The notes under the pieces: model-generated
What the model was told of the DNA's origin: nothing
What the model saw: the letters and a program-made list of their open reading frames with translations, nothing else
Databases searched by the model: none
Part shown: positions 22,313 to 33,784 of the stretch, one piece after another
Layout: each line of letters begins with the position of its first letter
Position numbering within the stretch: position 1 is the first letter of the stretch
Assembly (NCBI GenBank): GCA_949361645.1
Contig: OX442435.1
Span: 56,001-120,000 of the forward strand
Source of the DNA: Spongilla lacustris
Lineage: Eukaryota > Porifera > Demospongiae > Spongillida > Spongillidae
DNA: 64,000 bases
Direction: 5' to 3'
Translations under genes and position numbers: made by a program

Positions 22313-22678
22313 CGCAACGAATGTTCTGGAAGCAATGTGTCACGTGTGCTATTTAAGTTTAATTTCTGGGTGTGTTGTCTCGTACTCAGACGTAACTATT
22401 TATTTATTTTTTAAAATACTCCTATTACATGTACATCGGGTAATCTTTTGCACGCGGACAGAAATTGCCGATGTGTTGCCTAAATTAACTGAATCCTAGT
22501 GGAGTTATTGGAAACAAATTTATATGACGCACAAAAACGTTCAACCGGTTACATGTACATGTGTACCCGCAACAGGCCGCATGTATTATCATTTTTTTTC
22601 GCGTTAAGTACACAAGTGACGTAATATACTTTGATTACAGAATTTGGGAGACTCCCTGACAGAGCAAATTTCTACTTG
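22313..22678. promoter_or_regulatory. Divergent promoter region, DNAJC7/ANKIB1
   Basis: The 366 bp between two divergent ATGs must hold both 5' UTRs and promoters. It contains an E-box CACGTG at 22341-22346 and CG-rich sequence next to the DNAJC7 start. No TATA box is evident. A U2-type acceptor (ATTACAG) at 22640 suggests ANKIB1 has an upstream non-coding exon. Confidence 0.55.
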
Positions 22679-25600
22679 ATGGGGGTTGTCCAAGCACTAC
22701 AAGCGAACCGGTTGAAAAGTGCTCTTACTGCGGGTGACCAGATAACAGCACTTTCGTACTATCGTAAACTGAGTGGTTACAACATTCAGCCCAACCTAAA
22801 GTATGGCCCGACTAACGGAGACAACTCGCCGCTTCACTATACAGCGATGCATGGTATGAAAGAACTTTACATTGAACTGCTTGAGAGGGGAGGAAAGCCG
22901 GATCTTGCGAATGGCGACAAAAGGAACTGCCTTCATCTGATATGCCTGGTAGCCGTAGCCAGGAGGGCTACGGACCGCCTAGAGATGTTGACATACACCC
23001 TTGGTTGGGAGGCGTTGCAAATTTTAGACACGAAGCATTTACTAAAGCAGAAAGATAAGGTAGGGACGAGGGGATGCTTTGTAGTCGGTACATTGTTGTC
23101 ATTTCGCGTAGGACGGCAACACAGTTCTACACATGGCAGCAATGTCGGGTATGGAGGAGTGCGTCAAGGTTTGTCATTTTAGTTAGATAATGCGCACCCC
23201 ATAACGGGCACGTGCTTAACGTATAGCTGCTACTCGAGCACGGAGCAGATCCGTTTATTTCAAACGTAGCTGGCGAGACCCCTGCAGACCTGGCCTCTTC
23301 AAACAAATACACAACCATTGCTGCATCCTTGGAGGCTAAAATGGTGTTCGGGGTATGGGCATTGCTTGTTACCAACAGGTGGATTATTATTGTTTACACA
23401 GGACAGGGATAAAGATGAGCCACCTGTGATGGAAGACACTTTACGGCTCCAGGAGATAGCAGATGTGTGTGTCCTCCCTCCTCTCCCTTCTCCTATCCTC
23501 TAGCTCCTCTCCTCCCTCCTCTCCCTCCTCTCCCTTCTCCCTCCTCTCCTCTCCCTCCTCTCCTCTCCCTCCTCTCCTCTCCCTCCTCTCCTCCCTCCTT
23601 CCCTCCTCTCCTCTCCCTCCTCTCCTCTCCCTGAGATTACTTTCATCTTTCTAGATACACAGTTTCCTTTTTTAACCCTTTCAGGCCCCTAGGACCTTGG
23701 AGGGCAAAGACCTCCGATCAATGAAGGACCAGCTGCTCATTGAAACAGCACAAATACTTGGGGTGAGCCGCAACCTGTGCTGTATTTACGTTTGTATGAA
23801 CAACTGTTTTCTATGTCAGGTTCCTTTGTTTACTGCTGAGGCATTGCTAAGGAAATATGGTACGAGGTACCTTGAGTATGGTGTGGTAGGGTGGAGTGTG
23901 GTGTCATTAAGGTGTGGTGGGGTGGAGTGGGGTGTGGATAAATGGCCACCACCGATACTTTGAGGGCCATTTTCTCAGGCTGGTCCAAAGAGGAGCTGCT
24001 TCAGGCTTGGATGGAGAACCCTGGGACAGTGTGTGAGGAGGCTGGTGTGGTGCTGCCAGAGAACCTGGACATTGACAACCTTGATGTGGTCCACGGGGTA
24101 CCTAATCCGCTGTCACCAGGAGCTGAGCAGGCAGAGTGTGGGGTGTGTACCACCCCATGTGTCCCAGGGGTCATGATGCCCTGTGAACATGTGTTCTGCA
24201 AGGAGTGCTGGCAACAGTAAGCAGCTTGTCTACTGGGTGCAGTCCTTGTTCTGATTGGTCTGTTCTGAACAGGTATTTTCACTCAATGATCCAGCGTGGG
24301 GAGGCTCATAGAATCGTGTGCCCTGAATATGGCTGCTTCAAACTAGTTCCAGTGGTAAGTGCATATGTGTGTGTGCTGATGTGTGGTACAGTAGTGTAGC
24401 GTGTGATGTGTGGTTTGTGTGATGTGGATGTGTGTTGATGTGTGCTGATGTGTGCTGCAGTAATGGTATGCTCTCAAGAATCAAGATTTTGAATGATAAT
24501 TATTATCATAATTACATGTATTAAAATTTAGAAAATTACTTGTGGTTGGTGTTATACACTTTGCATTAAGCTGTGTGACATTATTTATAACCAGGTAACT
24601 CCCACCGATGAGTGGGGGGGGGGGGGGGGGTATGTGTACTGTGTACATGGTCTATATCTATATATAGCAGAAAAACATTTGGGAAAGAAAATGTTTGCGA
24701 ATTTCACAGTTTTTGGACTTTCAGTAAACATTTTCTTTGTTAATTTGTATGTATCAAAGTGCAAAGTTTCAGTGTTCTCATGATTCATGAAAGATTTCAC
24801 CCTTGAGATTATTTATATGTAATACTTGTCTGTTTAGGAAGTGATAGACAGAATGGTTTCCAAAGATATGGCTGCTAAATACCTGAGTTCAGACATTAAG
24901 GTTAGCAGAGGGTGTGTCCCCCCACATGCCACTCCCACTCAATGTGGGTGTGTCCCCACATGCCACTCCCACTCAATGTGGGTGTGTCCTCACATGCCAC
25001 TCCCACTCAATGTCCCCCCACATGCCACTCCCACTCAATGTCCCCCCACATGCCACTCCCACTCAATGTGGGTGTGTCCCCCACATGCCACTCCCACTCA
25101 ATGTCCCCCACATGCCACTCCCACTCAATGTGGGTGTGTCCCCACATGCCACTCCCACTCAATGTCCCCCCACATGCCACTCCCACTCCAGGCATTTGTA
25201 GAAGCCAATCCTCACATTCTGTGGTGCCCACACCCTGGGTGTGACCAAGCTGTACTCCTGCACCCTGAGGCCTCCCCCACACACAAGGACTCCTCCCAAA
25301 TGGTACACTGTGGAAACAAACATTACTTCTGCAAGTTAGTGCTCACACATGACAACCACATGAGCACCACATGACAACCACATGAGCACCACATGACAGC
25401 CACATGAGCACCACTTGGCACATGACAACCACATGAGCACCATGTGACAATCACATGAGTACCACATGACAATCACATGAGCACACACATGACAATCATA
25501 TCAGCAGGGACAACCCTGTGATTACCATGGTGATATTGGTAAGCCTTCCTTCACTTTCAGAGATTGCAGGGGGGAGCCCCATGAGCCGTGCAGCTGTGCT

Positions 25601-28600
25601 GAATGGAAGAAATGGTTGGACAAGGTGGAAGAGCTTGTTCCACAGATAGGTAACCATGGGGAAGTGGGTGTGTTACTTAGGGAAGGTCCTGGGTGAGGGT
25701 GGTAGTCACCTGGCTCCCATACTCCTGCAGGTAATAAAAGTGAAAATGAAACCAACGAAGCAGCAAATCTAAATTGGCTGGCTTCAACGTGCAAGCCTTG
25801 TCCCCACTGCAGGTATGGCCCTCATCATCACACCTCACCACCACACCCCAACACTACACCCCAACACCACACCCCAACACCACACCCCAACACCACACCC
25901 CAACACCACACCCCAACACCACACCCCAACACCACACCCCAACACCACACCCCAACACTACACCCCAACACCACACCCCAACACCACACCACACCACCAC
26001 ACCCCAACACACCGCAACTTTAGCAAAAGGAAGGCACTTATGACAAAGCACATGACCTAGCACATGACCTAGCACATGACCTAGCACATGACCTAGCACA
26101 TGACTGAAGGTCAAATCTGATGCCATTAAGTAGAGAGTCAAATTAACATAATCATGTATGAATTAAATTGACTCTAATGGTGGGATGGAGCTAGGTGTGG
26201 TGAGGATGTCATCACAAACCAGTTATGGTGGAAGCCATATTAATACTTAGGATATTGAAGCCACATTGTCAGTAATACTTAGGATATTGATGTAGCTCCT
26301 CCCACTCACCATACTCTCTGGCAACCAGGGTTCAGATTGAGAAGAACGAAGGATGCAATCACATGACCTGTGGAAAGGTACGCACCATGGGTCACATGAC
26401 CCTGGGGGGAGGGGACACACCATGGGTCACATGACCCTGAGGGGAGGGGATACACCATGGGTCACATGACCCTGAGGGGAGGGGACACACTATGGGTTAC
26501 ATGACTCATTGTGTGTATATAGTGTCGACATGAGTTCTGTTGGATCTGCCTGGACCCTTGGAAGCAACATAGCAGCAGTACTGGAGGATACTTCAGGTAC
26601 GTGATGGGAGGAGAGTGATGGGAGGAGAGAGGTGTGATGGGAGGAGGGAGGTATGTGATGGGAGGAGGGAGGTATGTGATGGGAGGGAGGTATGTGATGG
26701 GAGGAGGGAGGAGAGTGATGGGAGGAGGGAGGTGTGATGGGAGGAGGGAGGTATGTGATGGGAGGAGGGAGTTATGTGATGGGAGGAGGGAGGTATGTGA
26801 TGGGAGGAGGGAGGTATGTGATGGGAGGGAGGTATGTGATGGGAGGAGGGAGGTATGTGATGGGAGGAGGGAGGTATGTGATGGGAGGAGGGAGGTATGT
26901 GATGGGAGGAGGGAGGTATGTGATGGGAGGAGGGAGGTACATGTATGTGATGGGAGGAGGGAGGTATGTGATGGGAGGAGGGAGGATTCAACAATTGGTA
27001 AGGATGTAAGGAAACAGGGGGTGTGGCTCAAGGGGACAGGGGTTGGCTCAAGGGGACAGGGGTATGGCTCAAGGGGACAGGGGTGTGGCTCAAGGGAACA
27101 GGGGGTGTGGCTAAAGGGGACAGGGTGTGGACAGTAGGATGATTGCTTTTCCAATACAGTTGCAATAGATTTGATGCAAAACTTAAAGCTGAAGAGATGC
27201 TTAAGAAAAGGAAGGATGAGGTGAGTATGAGAAGTGAGCACCTCACTGTGAGCACCTCACTGTGAGCACCTCACTATGAGCACTAGGGTGACCAATTTGA
27301 ACACCAGTTACCTCCTCATTGATTGCAGCATTCTACACAGACTTGTTCTTGGTCTGCCATCATAGCAGTGTTCACACTGTACTCACCTTATCTCCACCCC
27401 TATCTCCACCCTCATCTCCACCCTTATCTCCACCCTCCTTCCTCTTCCTTTCCCATCATCTCCACACCCTCTCACCCTCATCTCCACCTCCTTTGCAGGT
27501 GGACACAGCATGCCTTGAGGCTCTCAAGTTCAGTCGTTTTGTTCATTACTATGATCGCTACAAGACACACAAGGGAAGCCTAGAGGTGAGAAGGGAGGGG
27601 GGGCCTAGAGGTGAGGCTGGTGATGATAGGGAGGGGGGACTGGTGATGATAGGGAGGGGGACTAGTGATGATAGGGAGGGGGAGGCTGGTGATGATAGGG
27701 AGGGGGAGGCTGGTGATGATAGGGAGGGGGAGGCTGGTGATGATAGGGAGGGGGAGGCTGGTGTTGATAGGGAGGGGGAGGCTGGTGATGATAGGGAGGG
27801 GGAGGCTGGTGATGATAGGGAGGGGGAGGCTAGGGAGGGGGAGGCTGGTGATGATAGGGAGGGGGAGGCTGGTGATGATAGGGAGGGGGGACTGGTGATG
27901 ATAGGGAGGGGGAGGCTGGTGATGATAGGGAGGGGGGACTGGTGATGATAGGGAGGGGGACTGGTGATGATAGGGAGGGGGAGGCTGGTGATGATAGGGA
28001 GGGGGAGGCTGGTGATGATAGGGAGGGGGAGGCTGGTGATGATAGGGAGGGGGAGGCTGGTGATGATAGGGAGGGGGAGGCTGGTGATGATAGGGAGGGG
28101 GACTGGTGATGATAGGGAGGGGGAGGCTGGTGATGATAGGGAGGGGGGACTGGTGATGATAGGGAGGGGGACTGGTGATGATAGGGAGGGGGGACTGGTG
28201 ATGATAGGGAGGGGGACTGGTGATGATAGGGAGGGGGAGGCTGGTGATGATAGGGAGGGGGACTGGTGATGATAGGGAGGGGGACTGGTGATGATAGGGA
28301 GGGGGAGGCTGGTGATGATAGGGAGGGGGAGGCTGGTGATGATAGGGAGGGGGGACTGGTGATGATAGGGAGGGGGACTGGTGATGATAGGGAGGGGGAC
28401 TGGTGATGATAGGGAGGGGGAGGCTGGTGATGATAGGGAGGGGGAGGCTGGTGATGATAGGGAGGGGGACTGGTGATGATAGGGAGGGGGATGGTGATGA
28501 TAGGGAGGGGGAGGCTGGTGATGATAGGGAGGGGGGACTGGTGATGATAGGGAGGGGGACTGGTGATGATAGGGAGGGGGAGGCTGGTGATGATAGGGAG

Positions 28601-29030
28601 AGAGGTGATTTTAGGGATGATGTTAAGATGTTAGGGGAGGGGCAGTTGAGACATGTTTCAAAATGTAAGAGGTTCACTTTCCATTAAGTTGGAAAAGCCA
28701 TTTCAGGAGAAGGCAGCAGCAAAGGTTCAAGAGCTCGCTCTCAATGCACAAAGTGAAAGAGTTGAAGGTATGCTGATATGTATATGTGCTGATATGTAAG
28801 GTATGCTGATATGTATATGTGCTGATATGTATGTATGCTGATATGTATGTGTGCTGATATGTATATGTGCTGATATGTATGTGTGCATGTATGTATGCTG
28901 ATATGTATGTGTGCTGATATGTATGTGTGCATGTATGTATGTGTGCTGATATGTATATGTGCTAATATATGTATGTGTGGGCTATTGATGTTGTTTCATT
29001 GAAAAATTTGGGTGGTAAGCATATTAGGTG

Positions 29031-29074
<44 letters not shown>

Positions 29075-30778
29075 CACAGCTTGCTTTTGTTCTGCACATG
29101 TGTGGGAGGCCTGATGCATTTGCCGTCCTTGTTTTAAATACCCACAGTCCTTTCTGTTGGATGTGATTTTTGGTAAACATTTGCCAATGTTGTATAACAA
29201 AGCTGAATATATTAACTAGTCATAATACATGTAGTGCCTACAACACACCTGTAGTAACCTGGCTGGTATTTTTTTGACGATCACAGATCTTTCCTTCATT
29301 GAGGATGCTGTCTGCCAGTTATACATCTCTCGGAGAGCTGTCATGTGTTCCTATGGTTACGGGTTCTTCATAGCAGACAAAAGGGAGCAGGAGACCTTTG
29401 ACCAAGCGCAGGGCCAGCTGGAGGAGGCCACTGAAGTGCTGGCCCAGGTGGTGGCACGCCCCCACCTGAGAGCCCCTAGGGCAAGAATCATTCAATACAC
29501 CAAGGAGACCAGAGCCAAAAAGAAGCAGCTAATGGATACTGTCGCATCGTACGTTATACACACTTGTTATGTCCATACCACTTGTTGGTCAATTATCACC
29601 TAGGCTACTTCACCTGCGTACAGAGGCTACTGCCTTCATAGAGGATGACTCCTTGATAAATGGCTACGACCCCAATAACATTGGGGATCTCTTCCTGCCA
29701 TTCCGTCCAAAGGGGCCTCGCGTACATACCACCAGCCTCCCTCCCCGCCCTCCCTTCCCTCCTCGCCCTTTCCTCCCTCCCCTCCCTCCTCATCCTCACT
29801 CTCCCATGCCCCGACCACCCACCCCAGTCATCACACCTCCGCCCCTTCCTCCTCCCCTTCCCCATATGGTCTCAACTACAAGGTCTAATAGCACTACTGA
29901 TGAGGAGCTGCAGAGGGCAATTGAACAGTCCATGAGGGAGTTTGAGAGTAACAAGCTAAAAGAAGGTAACCATGGCCATGGTAATAGGTGTACACGCACG
30001 TACCACCACAGTTATAGGTGTACATACATGTACCACCACAGTTATAATGCAAAGGTGGTTTGACCTGGGGGACTAGATAATTAAATTTAGTAAATCCCTG
30101 GAGAAGAAAATGTTGTATACCACCCTCCCTCACCACCCACCCTCCCTTACTTCCTTGCTCATACAGATCTAGAGTTGGCTGAAGCCCTAAGCCAGAGTAG
30201 GGGAGAGAGGAGGCCAGTAGACATGTTGGAGATAATCAGCCATGATGGTACCTTGCATCCAGTGGTATCTTCAGATGACGATGACGATGATAAGCCATTT
30301 GCATTGCTTGGGCCTGGGCACTGGGTACCTACAGCAAGTAGCACAACAGATACTAAAGCCAATTTGAGGGACTTGATAAATTGGGAACCAATCATTGATT
30401 CACCACCCAGTAATGGTTCTCCAGCACATGCAATCCCCCATGACATAGCTGGATTTGGACCTCTCTATGACGAGGATGAAGATCTCAGGAGGGCAATTGA
30501 ACTATCTATGGCAGACCAAATAGATGTCCATGGTATGTTTGGCTGAGAAATGAACAATATTTTAACATCTTGTGCCATTTCCAGACCTCCTGGACGTGCC
30601 TGTTTCTGCACCAGTCAACACCCTTCCTGATGTTAAGGCTTCTCTATCACAGACTAAAGACATGTTGTGTATCTCTGGACCTTCGTTTGAGGGGACCAAT
30701 GCAACTACCCATCGCGCGACCCTGCCCTTGGAACTGAAATACGTGGCAAGCACCAAAAGTGCAGTGCAGGATACGTAG
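22679..30778 (+). CDS. ANKIB1: ANKIB1-like RBR E3 ubiquitin ligase
   Basis: RING-between-RING ligase that takes ubiquitin on a RING2 cysteine. The start ATG is at 22679 ([20 protein letters not shown], with Gly2 as in the human protein). Ankyrin repeats follow: [20 protein letters not shown], then a [16 protein letters not shown] repeat around 23160-23330. A UBA-like helix segment ([22 protein letters not shown]) leads to RING1 ([20 protein letters not shown], 24140-24210). IBR cysteines include [11 protein letters not shown] and [13 protein letters not shown]2 is CKPCPHCR, then [13 protein letters not shown] with the presumed catalytic Cys codon at about 26354-26356, then [19 protein letters not shown]. 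The helical Ariadne-like tail includes [19 protein letters not shown]. Three UIM-like helices lie at about 29900 ([14 protein letters not shown]), 30170 and 30475 ([13 protein letters not shown]). TAG at 30776-30778. Colinear with vertebrate ANKIB1. Confidence 0.9.
23485..23635. repeat. CT-rich CTCCTCTCCCTC tract
   Basis: Low-complexity pyrimidine run in an ANKIB1 intron. Confidence 0.85.
24905..25195 (+). repeat. Minisatellite ending at an ANKIB1 splice acceptor
   Basis: Units of CATGCCACTCCCACTCAATGT, some with a GGGTGTGTCC insert. The last copy changes CTCAATG to CTCCAG and forms the acceptor of the [11 protein letters not shown] exon. Confidence 0.85.
25345..25500 (+). repeat. CACATGA-module array in an ANKIB1 intron
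   Basis: Degenerate repeats of CACATGACAACCACATGAGC between the IBR exons. Confidence 0.75.
25840..26012 (+). repeat. 13-bp array ACACCCCAACACC
   Basis: About thirteen near-identical units in the ANKIB1 intron between CKPCPHC and the RING2 catalytic exon, beginning about 25 bp after the donor. Confidence 0.9.
26598..27000 (+). repeat. 21-bp array GTGATGGGAGGAGGGAGGTAT
   Basis: About twenty copies starting at the donor GTACGTGATGGGAGG at the end of the RING2 exon; each unit contains GGTATGTGATGGG, a donor-like motif. A second 22-bp array (GTGTGGCTCAAGGGGACAGG) follows to about 27130 in the same intron. Confidence 0.9.
27586..28600 (+). repeat. About 1-kb 24/22-bp minisatellite in an ANKIB1 intron
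   Basis: The intron runs 27586-28706. It begins with a duplicated exon end and donor (CCTAGAG then GTGAG, at 27579 and 27603), then more than forty units of GGTGATGATAGGGAGGGGGA with either an AGGCT or CT ending. A 365-residue minus-strand open frame here is only the array. Confidence 0.92.
28768..28975 (+). repeat. 16-bp array GCTGATATGTATATGT
   Basis: Begins at the donor GTATGCTGATATG after the exon ending AQSERVE. A CA microsatellite sits at 29034-29072 in the same intron. Confidence 0.85.
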
Positions 30779-30818
30779 ATAATGTATACGTGTATGTGCG
30801 TGTGTGCTTGTTTGTTGT

Positions 30819-30831
30819 GTTGCTTAGCAAC
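30819..30831. promoter_or_regulatory. RFX X-box-like site upstream of BBS9
   Basis: GTTGCTTAGCAAC is an almost perfect inverted repeat matching the X-box (GTNRCC, 0-3 nt, RGYAAC) except for one base. It lies 71 bp upstream of the BBS9 ATG, in the 123-bp gap after ANKIB1. X-boxes are known RFX-controlled elements of ciliary genes; function here is inferred. Confidence 0.55.
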
Positions 30832-30901
30832 TCATAACTGTAAAAATTTACTTGGCCTGGGGACTAGTATATATCGACGAACTGGGCGCCAATCTACATG
30901 C

Positions 30902-31984
30902 ATGTCGCTGTTCAAAACCAGGAGTTGGTGGTCCACCACAGCAGGGTTCGAAGAATTTCACGACAATCACTCCCTCGCAGTTGGTAATACTGACAACAGT
31001 GTGGACGGCTATGGTATGACGTTTAGAAATACGGGCAGCCCGCCAAAAAGATTATTGTTTTTTTTTATTTTTTTATCTTCTTAGACAAATTGGTCGTGGG
31101 CAGTTATCAAGGTCTGCTGCGGATATACAATCCGCAAGATGGTGGCTACGTGCCTGCGCACATGATGTTAGAAAAGCAAGTAGACCCTATCGTTCAAGTG
31201 GCCATCGGAATGTTTGCGACGTACGTTTTATATATCAGAAGTGTCATGAATACGTTTAATATGCATGTATATGTGGTCAAGTATAACTTTGCTTGTAGAG
31301 CTTCAAGTCAACAGCACATTGCTGTTCTTCACCCACGTCAACTGTCGGTGTACATTCTGGGCTGGATTATAAATGACCAAGAAACGCAGTACAATCTCAC
31401 CATTGTGTACAGCCATTTATTGGAGCGAACGGCCTACAACATGACATGGGGACATTTTGGGGGAGCAAAGGGGAAGGATTGCATATGTGTCCAGTCTATG
31501 GATGGACTGTTGACTTTCCTTCGGCATGAGAAAGTGATCTTTACGTGCTTCCTACCAGACTTCCTTGTTCCTGGACCCCTGGGCTACCTGCCCAGGACAG
31601 ACTCCATTGTGACTGTTACATCAGCTCATATGCTACAAAGCTTCAAGTAGGCAGTGAGATGGTGTGTGTGTGCACATACTTAGGGTGGAGCCTTTTAGAT
31701 ACCAGTCATTAAGTGTTGCAGCAAATGCATCGGGAGTACCTGATCCTTCAACTAAGAAGAAGATAGCTGTGAGCCCTTCAAGTAGTGATTGAATGATTAA
31801 CCTCCCAACCCTTCCTCCTCCCCAGCCTGACCTTGTTGTTAACCTTGGCGAACACTGTGTGGACCTGGCCATTAGGACTACAGCAAAAGGATCGTCACAG
31901 ATCCTTGTACTAGGTACCAAGATGATATGCTCACACACCACTGCATATGCGTGTGTACAAATACATACACATTCGCACATGCAC

Positions 31985-32024
<40 letters not shown>

Positions 32025-33741
32025 ACATGTACACACACGCACATGTACACACACACACATGTACACACACACACACACACACGTACACATCAGGAGAGCG
32101 AACACTGTTTTGCTTCAAGGAAAGTGCAGTACTTCGATTTGCAAGAAAGCTTGACTTCAACCCCAGCTGCTTGTACATATATGGTATGGCAGCTTCACCA
32201 ACAGGTTGGTCACTGTATCCCGTACTATGTAGGGTGTAAGCCGCATGCACTATCCCTTCAGATGAAGAATGTGCTTGTGTTCAGTACATTGTTGCAACAC
32301 ATACCAACCAATTATTGGTGTTTAGAGACACACAGCTGATGTGGGCAGCCCACGTGGAACATTCCCCCACAGCTCTGGGTGTTGCCCACCTCCAGTAAGC
32401 CTAGGTGGGAGGATGGCAGGGTATGGGCGGGAGGATGGCGGGGGTATGGGCAGGAGGATGGCGGGGTATGGGCGGGAGGATGGCAGGGTATGGGCGGGAG
32501 GATGCGGGGGTATGGGAGGGAGGGTGGCGGGGTATGGGCAGGAGGATGGCGGGGTATGGGCAGGAGGATGGCGGGGTATGGGCTGGAGGATGCGGGGGTA
32601 TGGGCTGGAGGATGCGGGGGTATGGGCGGGAGGATGCGGGGGTATAGGAGGGAGGGTGGCGGGGTATGGGCAGGAGGATGGCGGGGTATGGGCAGGAGGA
32701 TGGCGGGGTATGGGCGGGAGGATGGCGGGGTATGGGCAGGAGGATGGCGGGGTATGGGCAGGAGGTGGCGGGGTATGGGCGGGAGGATGGCGGGGTATGG
32801 GCTGGAGGATGGCGGGGTATGGGCTGGAGGATGCGGGGGTATGGGTAGGAGGATGGCGGGGGTATACTCATGTGTGCCAAACTGTTCTGTATCCAGTCAG
32901 CTACAAGGAGCAATCATATGCTTAGATGAGTTGGGTCATCTGAGTTGTAGCTACCTTGGTACAGATCCTACACTGTTTGTGGCAACCCTTGCTGACAGTA
33001 GGGAGTTGAACTTTGAGGTAGGGAGAGGGGAAAGAGAGAGAAGGGAAGGGGAGGAGTGAAGGGACCATCTCCATTGTAGGAGGCACAGAAGGAGATGAAG
33101 GTGTTGCAACAAGCCATCAAAGAGGCACAGAAAGGTTAGCGTTTCCCTATGTGAGCACCGGTCATGGTTGGTGCATCATCAGAACACGGCAGTGCAACGG
33201 AGGATGAGGGATTGCTGTTAACAGTGGAACTAAGTTCCCCCCGGCTTGTTGAAGTATGGTGGTGTGTAGTGTGTAGTTTTATATGCACTCACTCTCAAAT
33301 ACACACCAGAATGAACAGGAGGATGAAGGCTTGCGCAAGTGTCTGGAGTTAAAGGTTTGTCATAGCCATGTATATAGCCATGTATATAGCCATGTATATA
33401 GCCATGTATATAGCCATGTATATAGCCATGTATATAGCCATCATATGTACCCTTCTCTCCATGTGGTAGCTATCTCTAAAGAGCAGGGGCAGCACACGTG
33501 CAAAGGATGTGAACGTCTACATCACATCCTTCCTTCCAATTACTGCCCACCCCACACACTTTAACTGGGAAACTGTTGGTAAGCTCCTTCTGACTCCTCC
33601 CTCTTCCTGTCCTGCTACTTTCTTACACTTGCCAGGTGCGGAGGTTGTCAGCAAAGACATCACTGTGGTCTGTGTCCCTGTGCTGTTGCCTGTGCACAGA
33701 GTCCTCACCATCACAGCATCCTATGTGGACCAAGGTACAAC

Positions 33742-33784
<43 letters not shown>

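Noticed and set aside
27580..28677. 365-residue minus-strand open frame ([13 protein letters not shown] repeats)
   Set aside because: Antisense read of the ANKIB1 intron minisatellite; the sense gene structure is well supported on the other strand.
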